From NCBI GenBank assembly GCA_964450955.1, contig CAYVFI010000057.1, positions 1-23,503 on the forward strand: 23,503 bases of DNA. The letters are read 5' to 3'. This DNA comes from CAYNWT01 sp964450955. GTDB taxonomy: Bacteria; Planctomycetota; Planctomycetia; Planctomycetales; Planctomycetaceae. The notes below the pieces were generated by a model. The model did no database searches. It was given only the letters and a program-made list of their open reading frames with translations, and was not told the origin of the DNA. The translations under genes and the position numbers were made by a program. Shown in pieces: positions 14,798-21,769 of the stretch (positions within the stretch are counted from its first letter, which is position 1; each line of letters starts with the position of its first letter).

Positions 14798-14845
14798 CCC
14801 CGACATGTGTCCCAATCTGAGCAACCTTACTTTCGCAGGTGACGA

Positions 14846-15508
14846 ATGACTATTCACTTCACTCGAGACATGGATCGCGTGCACCGCAGCATCCTGTCCA
14901 TGTTCGCGCTTGTGGAAGAAACGATCCATCGCGCGGTGGAAGGGTTGAATACCCGCAGCCGGGACATACTGGCCGAACTCGAACAACGTGACGTTGAGAT
15001 CAATCGGCACGATGTTGAGATCGAAGAAGACTGCCTGAAGATTCTGGCTCTGCATCAACCGGTTGCCAGCGATCTGCGACGTGTGGCGGCGGTTCTAAAG
15101 ATCATTGGAGAATTGGAACGCGTGGGTGACCTGGGCGTGAATATCGCTGAACGCACAGTCGGCCTGGCAGACTATGCAGAACCGGCTATTCCGTCCGAAA
15201 TGAAAGTCATGTCTGAGATCGCTTTAGACATGCTACACAGGGCCATCGATTCTTTCGTCGAACTCAACACGGACGTGGCTCGTCAGGTGTGTGCGGATGA
15301 CGACAAAGTGGATCGCCTTAACGATGAGATTCTTAGCGACCTGAAGAAAACAATGTCCGCACAACCGGCGCTGGTGAATCCGGCAATGCACCTGTTCTCT
15401 GTGACGCGGCACCTGGAACGCATCGCCGATCACGCCACCAACATCGCCGAAGACGTGGTCTACCTGGTCGAAGGTGAGATCATTCGTCACCAGGGTAAAG
15501 TCGAGTAG
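14846..15508 (+). CDS. phoU: Phosphate transport system regulator PhoU
   Basis: This cytoplasmic negative regulator connects PstSCAB with PhoR and limits phosphate uptake. The 220 residues form two three-helix PhoU repeats. Each carries the conserved metal-binding helix: ELERVGDLGVNIAE in the first half and HLERIADHATNIAED in the second. AGGTGA lies just upstream of the ATG. It closes the pst operon; the gap to phoB contains a second CTTAAC/CTTAAT cluster. Confidence 0.96.
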   Translation: MTIHFTRDMDRVHRSILSMFALVEETIHRAVEGLNTRSRDILAELEQRDVEINRHDVEIEEDCLKILALHQPVASDLRRVAAVLKIIGELERVGDLGVNIAERTVGLADYAEPAIPSEMKVMSEIALDMLHRAIDSFVELNTDVARQVCADDDKVDRLNDEILSDLKKTMSAQPALVNPAMHLFSVTRHLERIADHATNIAEDVVYLVEGEIIRHQGKVE

Positions 15509-15511
15509 ATC

Positions 15512-15544
15512 CTTAACAGTTTCTTAATTTCAAATTCATAGAAG
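15512..15544 (+). promoter_or_regulatory. Candidate PhoB-binding site (Pho box) upstream of phoB
   Basis: CTTAAC (15512) and CTTAAT (15523) are spaced by 11 bases, and a degenerate third hexamer ATTCAT starts 11 bases later (15534). The arrangement copies that before pstS, so the shared motif was found twice in the only two places where this PhoB would be expected to act on its own locus. It begins 4 bases after the phoU stop and about 55-85 bases before phoB, implying autoregulated expression of phoB apart from read-through. Confidence 0.68.
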
Positions 15545-15598
15545 CATCTCGTCACGCCGCCGACACTCAGTTGCTGCGGTCCCAGTCGAGAGAGATTC

Positions 15599-16321
15599 AT
15601 GTCTGCCAGAGAGCACCAGTCGGCCACGAGCCCCATGTCCAGACAATCGATTCTTGTCATCGAAGACGAAGAAGCCATCTGTGACGCACTGTCCTACAAC
15701 CTTGAAAAAGAAGGCTTCGACGTCTACGTCGCCAGTGATGGGGCAGCGGGACTGGAAAAGGCCCGGACCAACCTTCCTGATCTAATCGTCCTGGACCTGA
15801 TGATGCCGGGAATGGACGGCTTCCAGGTGTGTCGAACTCTCCGGTCGAACCCGGCTACGGAACACATCAAGATTCTGATGCTAACTGCGCGTAGTGAGGA
15901 AACGGATGAAATTGTTGGCTTCAACATGGGGGCCGACGACTATGTCACCAAACCGTTCAAGATGCAGCCGTTGATTCATCGCATGCGAGCGTTGCTTCGG
16001 CGATCGACAGCGCAGCGAACACGTAAAGACGTCGTATCAGCAGGCGTGTTGACTCTGGACAACCTGGAACGCCGCGTGACCCTGAAGGGGCGGGAACTTG
16101 AACTCACGCCCACCGAATTCATGATGCTGTGGACGCTGGCGTCGCAACCCGGACGCGTGTTCTCAAGGCACGAGCTACTGGATACCAGTCGTGGCCGCGA
16201 CGCAAACGCGCTGGACCGAACGATCGATGTCCACGTTCGAGCGTTGCGAAAGAAGATGGGCGAACACGCCGACCTGCTGGAGACCGTTCGTGGAGTGGGC
16301 TACCGCTTCAAACGCGTGTAG
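15599..16321 (+). CDS. phoB: Phosphate-regulon response regulator PhoB
   Basis: This is an OmpR/PhoB-family transcription factor. The 240 residues comprise a receiver domain and a winged-helix DNA-binding domain. The receiver (about 16-130) has the acidic triad residues in EDEE, phosphoacceptor Asp66 (LIVLDLMMPGMDG), Thr96 (LTARS) and Lys118 (VTKPF). The winged helix (about 145-238) has LTPTEFMMLWTLASQPGRVFSR, the recognition helix region NALDRTIDVHVRALRKKMG and the final wing TVRGVGYRFKRV. The ATG at 15599 is preceded by GAGAGAG; an internal ATG at 15635 lacks a ribosome site and would remove only a short N-terminal tail. It most likely pairs with PhoR at 6713. The gene converges on the haem-protein gene with only 32 bases between stops. 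Confidence 0.93.
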   Translation: MSAREHQSATSPMSRQSILVIEDEEAICDALSYNLEKEGFDVYVASDGAAGLEKARTNLPDLIVLDLMMPGMDGFQVCRTLRSNPATEHIKILMLTARSEETDEIVGFNMGADDYVTKPFKMQPLIHRMRALLRRSTAQRTRKDVVSAGVLTLDNLERRVTLKGRELELTPTEFMMLWTLASQPGRVFSRHELLDTSRGRDANALDRTIDVHVRALRKKMGEHADLLETVRGVGYRFKRV

Positions 16322-16335
16322 CCCACTGACTGTTC

Positions 16336-16373
16336 GCGGCAAGCGACCCACGCCTAACGGTTGGCCGCTTTTT
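16336..16373 (+). terminator. Candidate phoB terminator overlapping the end of the convergent gene
   Basis: GCGGC (16336-16340) can pair with GCCGC (16364-16368), directly followed by five Ts (16369-16373). The stem is short and the loop long. The right arm lies inside the last codons of the minus-strand haem-protein gene, which is what the very small gap would require. Confidence 0.35.
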
Positions 16374-19300
16374 CTTCCTTCTCCATCGGATCAGGAGTTG
16401 GTTCGATTCGTGGAGCAACAGGTTGCTTCAACGTCGCAAGGTACGCATACAAGTCGGCCAGATCGCCAGGCTTGGCGTCGTTCAACAGGCCGGCTGGCAT
16501 CAGCGACGTGCTAAGTGCCCGAGTGAACTTAACTTCGCTGCCTTCAAGCCTGAGAGTTTGATTCAGCGACGTCCGCAACAACAATCCATCCACCGAACGA
16601 TAAATCACCAATCCCGAGAAAGTCGTGCCGTCAAAGGTCTCCACCAGTGTCGTTTGGTAACGGGTTGAGACGTCCTTGTTCGGAGCCACAATCGCTGTGA
16701 ACAAATCCTTCCGTGAGAACCGACCGGTCACCCCTCCCAGATCCGGCCCCAAAGCCGTACTGCCGCGGTGGCACTGAGCACAACTTTTCTCAAACAGAAC
16801 CGAACCCCGCGTTGCGTCGCCGGACTTCCAATCGGTTCGGTCCATCATCGCCGCAATCGCGGCAAGGTCCTTGGCTGCACCACCGTTAAGCAGTTCTGCT
16901 TCCTCCGGGTACTTGCGTTCCACATAAGCCGACCACTGATTCAGAACTTCTGATTGTGGCTTGTATCCCTCTTCGCCGAATTCGAAACCGTAGTTTTGCC
17001 CCGTGTTCTGTTGGAGCAATCGGATGACAGTTTCGCGCAGTTGAAACTCAACCGGAAGCCCCCCCAACCGCCGCGCGGTTTTTACAAGGCGAACAAACTC
17101 TTCGGGAGATCCGCCTTTCGGCAACTTCGAAATCGCGTTCACACTGGAAGCCAAAATCCCGCGGTCCGGTGTGTCCAATGAATCGACAAATAACTGACGA
17201 TCGGCTGCCGCTGGTTCTCGCGAAAGAACCATCACAGCCGCGTTGCTGACGATTTCATTCTCCAACTGCTCACGAACCATGGCAACGTGTTTTGGATCTT
17301 TCGATTCACCCAAAACGAAGACAACGTCGTTGGACCACTTGTAATCCTCGTCCGCTTCGATTTTCGATGCGAACGCGTTGATCGCGACCGGCAAATCCTC
17401 TTTCGGCAGCTGACTGAGGAACACGACATGAGCCGGCCGACCGAAATTTGGTAGCTCGGCAATCGTGATCGGCAGCATTTCGTCGTTCTTAACAAGCGTC
17501 GCATACAGTTCGCTGATACGCGCGTTCCAGTTGGCGTCCTGCGGGTACTTTCGTTCGGCAATCTTCCGGTCCAACGCCACCAACGCTCGGGCAGTGTGAT
17601 CGGTCTGTCTTTGTGTGCGATCGACCGCGATTCGCGACGCGACCAGCAAGTAGTGCACGTCACTGACAGGGTCAGAATCCGGACCAATCTTTGCCAGAAT
17701 CTTGTCCAGCAACGTGTCGTTAAGCGGAGCCAGCATCGCGATGACTCGCGAGACCTCCAGGTCCAACCGATCATCGCCCGTTGGGAACACTTTTGCGATT
17801 CGCGTGCGGAACGGATTCAGAACCTGTTCCGATTCAGCCAGGTCGGCTCGCGACGCGTACCCTTCATAAACTGCCAGGCGGTTTTCGGCCGGCCCCATGT
17901 CGCCCAGTGCCAATTGCATCGCCCGAGCGCACTCCAATCGTAGGGCGACCGGGTGATACTGTCCCTGGGTCGGTTCCAGAACCGCCATTCCCATGGTCAT
18001 GACGTTGGGGACCGGTTTTCGAGTTCTGGCAACAAGCCCAAAGCCCACCGCCACCGTCGCCGCTGCGTTCTCGCTTTTCTGAACAGCTTCGGCCAGCGGA
18101 CGCAACATTGTTACAGGCAACCGACTGACAACTCGACTGGCCGCCTGTCGCACGAACCGATCTTTCGAACCAAGCCCCGGAACCAACAACGGCACAGCAG
18201 TCTTCCAGTCAGTCTTATCTGTCGCGCATTGGAACGCTTCCAGGGCAAACCGCTGGACCATTGGCGACTTGTCATTCAGATATGGGGCCAGAGCTTTCAC
18301 ATTGGGCGTCGCGGGATCACGACGACCCAGCGACCACGCAACACGAGCCCGCGTTTCGGCGGACTTGGATCTCACCATGGCGCCCGCGGTTCTGTCATCA
18401 ACGCCCTTGAACATCTCAGTCAGAATCTCAACCGCACGAATTCGAGAAGAGGAATCCAGTCGTTCGTTCAGCACGGCCTTCACAAACGGCGCGCGGCCCA
18501 GTCGCTTGGCGACGCGTTCCCAACGATTCCTTGACCACGCAGCCAGCGGCTGTTTTGCTTCCAGGACCTGCGTCAAACGTTCGGCGTCGGTTTCCGCGTA
18601 GTCTCGTTCCGGCTCGCCACCCGACCCATATGTGACCTTGTAAACGCCACCGCGCGTTCCGCGGCCGCCGACGCTCACGTACAAACTTCCGTCCGGGCCG
18701 ATCTCAGCATCAGTCGGCGCGAAGCCGAACGAACCGACGCCTGTCATGAATTCAACAGGCTTACTGGTCCAGACAGAACCGTTTTGCTTTAGCGGTAACG
18801 CGATGACGCGGCCATAGGTCCAGTCCAGCCCCAGCACCGCACCTCGGTACTGGCTCGGAAACTGATCGTGGTTGTAGACGACCACACCACTTGGCGAACC
18901 TCGTCCGAAGTCACCGATGACCGGTGGCATGTCGGCAAAGTAGCCGGGGTTTTTCCAACTGCGTGACACCCAGCCAGCGTTCGATGCTGGTGTTGCGTGG
19001 AACACGCGTGTCGGCCGATACCACGGCAGTGAAACATCGCGTTCGCCGTCGCTGTCAAAAGTGAATATGTCACCAAGGCGATTGAATCCAAAGTCATACG
19101 CGTTTCGGAAACCATCGGTCACAATTTCACCCGCACCAAGGTCAGGGCGGATGCGCATAATTACGCCGGCGTACGGTTTCTTAATGGGAGAACTGGCTCG
19201 AATCCGGCCAGTCTTCGGGTCTTTGATGTAGGCGTCTGTCACGCCCGCGTAGTTGCCGGCGATCACGTACCACCAACCATCAGGACCTTTTTGGATGGAG

Positions 19301-19746
19301 TGAGCGTGGTGTTCGCCCCCCGCCAGAATTCCCAAAAACACTTCCGGAGCCTTATCGGCTTTGTCATCCCGGTTGTCATCCCGATACAGGCGAAGACCGT
19401 TGTCGCCTGACAGCAACAAATCTCGCCCAACAAAAAACATCCCCTGAGCACCAGACTTGGGTCCGTCGACAAACTCTTTGGCTCGATCTGCTTTTCCGTC
19501 GTCATCTTCATCAATGAGGAATCGAACATAGCCGGGTCCCGAGACAACAACACGCCCGCGCGTGTCGATGGTCAGGCTGTGAATGTCGTGAGCCAGATCG
19601 TCGTCGGCAAACAGCGTGATGTTGAAGCCTTCAGGAACCCGCACACCGGCGGCCTCTCGCTGAGCCTGAACAGGTGTCGTAAGACAGAAGGCCACAAAAA
19701 CAGTTGTGGCAGATAGGACTCTGAACATCATCGCGCTCTTAGACAT
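16354..19746 (-). CDS. Planctomycete-type secreted propeller/HEAT/cytochrome c protein (putative membrane-bound dehydrogenase)
   Basis: This is a large exported protein of the family found in many copies in planctomycetes and annotated as PVC-type haem-binding or membrane-bound dehydrogenase-like; its substrates are unknown. The 1130 residues hold a signal peptide (about 1-28, cut near VQA-Q) and a sugar-dehydrogenase-like propeller region (about 35-395, starting RVPEGFNITLFADD), which includes Asp-rich loops such as DEDDDGKAD. A HEAT-like helical region follows (about 400-950). The C-terminal haem domain has CAQCH at 989-993 and a likely distal Met in SLMPAGLL. The tail is Pro/Lys/Glu-rich. 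No ribosome site is clear; the ATG pair about 15 bases downstream is an alternative start. A role in oxidising sugars or polysaccharide products is plausible but not shown. Confidence 0.88.
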   Translation of the reverse strand: MSKSAMMFRVLSATTVFVAFCLTTPVQAQREAAGVRVPEGFNITLFADDDLAHDIHSLTIDTRGRVVVSGPGYVRFLIDEDDDGKADRAKEFVDGPKSGAQGMFFVGRDLLLSGDNGLRLYRDDNRDDKADKAPEVFLGILAGGEHHAHSIQKGPDGWWYVIAGNYAGVTDAYIKDPKTGRIRASSPIKKPYAGVIMRIRPDLGAGEIVTDGFRNAYDFGFNRLGDIFTFDSDGERDVSLPWYRPTRVFHATPASNAGWVSRSWKNPGYFADMPPVIGDFGRGSPSGVVVYNHDQFPSQYRGAVLGLDWTYGRVIALPLKQNGSVWTSKPVEFMTGVGSFGFAPTDAEIGPDGSLYVSVGGRGTRGGVYKVTYGSGGEPERDYAETDAERLTQVLEAKQPLAAWSRNRWERVAKRLGRAPFVKAVLNERLDSSSRIRAVEILTEMFKGVDDRTAGAMVRSKSAETRARVAWSLGRRDPATPNVKALAPYLNDKSPMVQRFALEAFQCATDKTDWKTAVPLLVPGLGSKDRFVRQAASRVVSRLPVTMLRPLAEAVQKSENAAATVAVGFGLVARTRKPVPNVMTMGMAVLEPTQGQYHPVALRLECARAMQLALGDMGPAENRLAVYEGYASRADLAESEQVLNPFRTRIAKVFPTGDDRLDLEVSRVIAMLAPLNDTLLDKILAKIGPDSDPVSDVHYLLVASRIAVDRTQRQTDHTARALVALDRKIAERKYPQDANWNARISELYATLVKNDEMLPITIAELPNFGRPAHVVFLSQLPKEDLPVAINAFASKIEADEDYKWSNDVVFVLGESKDPKHVAMVREQLENEIVSNAAVMVLSREPAAADRQLFVDSLDTPDRGILASSVNAISKLPKGGSPEEFVRLVKTARRLGGLPVEFQLRETVIRLLQQNTGQNYGFEFGEEGYKPQSEVLNQWSAYVERKYPEEAELLNGGAAKDLAAIAAMMDRTDWKSGDATRGSVLFEKSCAQCHRGSTALGPDLGGVTGRFSRKDLFTAIVAPNKDVSTRYQTTLVETFDGTTFSGLVIYRSVDGLLLRTSLNQTLRLEGSEVKFTRALSTSLMPAGLLNDAKPGDLADLYAYLATLKQPVAPRIEPTPDPMEKEEKAANR

Positions 19747-20120
19747 AGGTTGCGGCCGGAAGCCGGCGAAATAGGTGGGAAAACCGAAGCCTGTTGGGCC
19801 CGCTCTTGCGTGCCAACGTTTGACCCACTACATAGTTGCGTTCAGATTCTAGACCGTTCCTGAGTTTCGGAGCAATCCGGCTCCGTCCACGGAACCGACG
19901 TTGTCTAAATCAGAGGCGCGTTGCTTGCTTTAGGCCGAATAGCAACAACAGCGGGCTTGGGCGAAATCTACATCAATCTGACTACAAAGACGCCGAGACA
20001 CTCAAGACTGCCGAAGTACAGTCGCCACACCCGGGCATTTGCCCAAATAGACCGACTTGTGCGTTCCGGATTCCAGCCTGAACCGGATTTTGCGTTTGTG
20101 AACCGCTAACCTGATCGACC
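19747..20120. promoter_or_regulatory. Intergenic region between divergent haem-protein and nhaA genes
   Basis: These 374 bases must carry the promoters of both flanking genes, but no convincing -35/-10 pair stands out. Visible structures are a GCCGG-AAG-CCGGC hairpin at 19755-19767, just before the haem-protein start, and GGGCA-TT-TGCCC at 20033-20044. There is no CTTAAC-type cluster, so neither neighbour looks like a member of the Pho regulon. Short open frames here have no ribosome site or recognisable product. Confidence 0.4.
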
Positions 20121-21506
20121 ATGACTTCCCAGAGCAACGCACCAAAGACCAAACGCCGCAAATACGTTCACCTGCTGCAAGAATTCTCGCTTCCACTGCT
20201 GGCGGGAGTCATTGCAGCTCTGGTTGTCACCAACGTGCAACCAAAATTGTACGACAAGATGGTCCACGGGACTTACGCGTTTTTCACGGGTGAAGAGTTC
20301 AAAGGGCACGGTCACGCTGCGGACGGTGACGCGGTACCGGAAAAACTTGAGAACAACGCGAACGGCGCGAACGGCGGCGATGTAGCTGCTGCTCAGGCTG
20401 CCGACCATGGCCATGGCTGGCGGCACTATCTCACACTGCACTTTGTCATCAACGATCTTTTCATGGTGATTTTCTTCGGCATTGCCGCAAAGGAAATCAC
20501 AGAATCCTGTCTACCCGGCGGCGCGCTGAATCCACCTTCGAAGGCCATTAACCCGTTACTTGGAACGCTGGGCGGAGTCATTGGTCCGGCTGGAGTTTAC
20601 ATCTTATTAAACCTGGTCATGGGTGACGGAACCTGGCCGTGGCAAGATGGCTGGGGCCGGGGCTGGGGTATCCCAACAGCAACCGATATCGCCCTGGCGT
20701 GGCTCATTGCGCGGCTTGTGTTCGGGAACAATCATCCTGCAATCAGCTTTTTACTGCTGCTGGCAGTCGCCGACGATGGAATTGGATTGTTAATCATCGC
20801 GTTCTTCTACCCGACCAACGATCCGGTCTGGATTAACTTGCTGTGGCTGATTCCCGGGATGGCTGTCGCTTATGGCCTGCGCCGCAGAAACGTGCAAATG
20901 TGGAGCCCGTACATCTTTATTGGCGGCGCGTTTGCCTGGTGGGGCCTGTTTAGTGCGCACCTGCACCCGGCGCTGGCACTTGTTCCAATCGTACCGTTCC
21001 TGCCCGGGCCGGATCGTGACGAAGGTATCTTTCGCGAGGTCGAAGGTGTGCACGAAGCCAATCCGCTTGATCGGTTCGAACACGACTTAAAGCTGTTCGT
21101 CGATCTCGGACTGTTTTTCTTTGCGTTCGCGAACGCGGGCGTTGAGTTCTCCAGTATGAGCAACCTGACCTGGATTGTGCTACTGGCCCTGTTGCTTGGT
21201 AAAGCGATAGGTATCACGGGCTTCTCATGGCTGGGAGTCAAGCTGGGCGCGCCATTGCCGGATGGTATGGATCTTCGGCACCTCCTGGTCGCCGGCGTTG
21301 TGGCGGGTTTAGGTCTGACAGTTGCGCTATTTGTCGCCGGTCAGGCATTCGAAGGCGCCGACCAGGGCGCGTCGAAAATGGGGGCACTGTTTTCAGGTGG
21401 GATCGCGGTGCTTGCGATCGTCCTTGGCAGACTGCTGGGCGTCAAAGACGGCGCAGGCCAAAACAACACTCCCGCCGATCCATCGCCGGTTCCTCAAGCT
21501 GACTGA
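20121..21506 (+). CDS. nhaA: NhaA-type Na+/H+ antiporter with His-rich periplasmic insertion
   Basis: This inner-membrane antiporter exchanges cytoplasmic Na+ for protons in pH and salt homeostasis. It has 461 residues against about 390 in E. coli. Key residues are conserved: Asp189 (TATDIALA; E. coli D133), the ion-binding pair Asp218/Asp219 (LAVADDGIG; D163/D164) and Lys361 in LLGKAIGITGF (K300). The first helix is at about 23-40. A hydrophilic insert of roughly 50 residues (about 56-105) follows, with HGHAADGD at its start and DHGHGWRH at its end. It replaces the short periplasmic hairpin of E. coli NhaA. The C-terminus adds an Asn/Pro-rich tail. No ribosome site is seen before the ATG. 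It stands alone, divergent from the haem protein. A marine or saline habitat would fit but is inference. Confidence 0.9.
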   Translation: MTSQSNAPKTKRRKYVHLLQEFSLPLLAGVIAALVVTNVQPKLYDKMVHGTYAFFTGEEFKGHGHAADGDAVPEKLENNANGANGGDVAAAQAADHGHGWRHYLTLHFVINDLFMVIFFGIAAKEITESCLPGGALNPPSKAINPLLGTLGGVIGPAGVYILLNLVMGDGTWPWQDGWGRGWGIPTATDIALAWLIARLVFGNNHPAISFLLLLAVADDGIGLLIIAFFYPTNDPVWINLLWLIPGMAVAYGLRRRNVQMWSPYIFIGGAFAWWGLFSAHLHPALALVPIVPFLPGPDRDEGIFREVEGVHEANPLDRFEHDLKLFVDLGLFFFAFANAGVEFSSMSNLTWIVLLALLLGKAIGITGFSWLGVKLGAPLPDGMDLRHLLVAGVVAGLGLTVALFVAGQAFEGADQGASKMGALFSGGIAVLAIVLGRLLGVKDGAGQNNTPADPSPVPQAD

Positions 21507-21532
21507 TGCTCGGGTATCGCCAGTTTGAACGC

Positions 21533-21548
21533 GCGGGCCCCCGCCCGC
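21533..21548 (+). terminator. GC-rich hairpin after nhaA
   Basis: GCGGGC and GCCCGC are perfect 6-base arms around CCCC, 26 bases past the nhaA stop. No T-run follows. It is a probable non-canonical terminator. The remaining sequence up to 21731 shows nothing I can name. Confidence 0.4.
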
Positions 21549-21731
21549 TGGTGCAGGACTTCTGTTGAGTGTTCTGGATTGTCGCGGTTATCGGCCACAT
21601 TCAACAACTGGTTGCAATGCGACGTGTTTCAATCGGATTGGCGAAGTATCGAACGCCGTCGCACGTTCCAGCCGCCCTTTCCGAGAATTGTCTGCCCTTG
21701 AATCTTGAACGCAGGACAGTTGCGCTCCAAA

Positions 21732-21769
21732 ATTGGTTCTGACCATTCGTTTCCATCAGAAGAACCAAT
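21732..21769 (+). promoter_or_regulatory. Inverted repeat abutting the start codon of the FG-GAP gene
   Basis: ATTGGTTCT (21732-21740) and AGAACCAAT (21761-21769) are perfect 9-base arms separated by 20 bases. The right arm ends on the base before the ATG and covers the place of a ribosome site. It could be an mRNA hairpin that hides the start, or an operator for a dimeric repressor. Confidence 0.5.

Noticed and set aside
17232..17774. 180-codon minus-strand frame within the haem-protein gene
   Set aside because: It is an alternate frame of the HEAT-like region, rich in Arg/Trp/Ser; the main frame is continuous through it.
18743..18761. CTGTCAT followed by CAACAGG, resembling an E. coli-type Pho box
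   Set aside because: It is a single core inside the haem-protein coding sequence, without a second repeat at 11 bases and far from a start codon.
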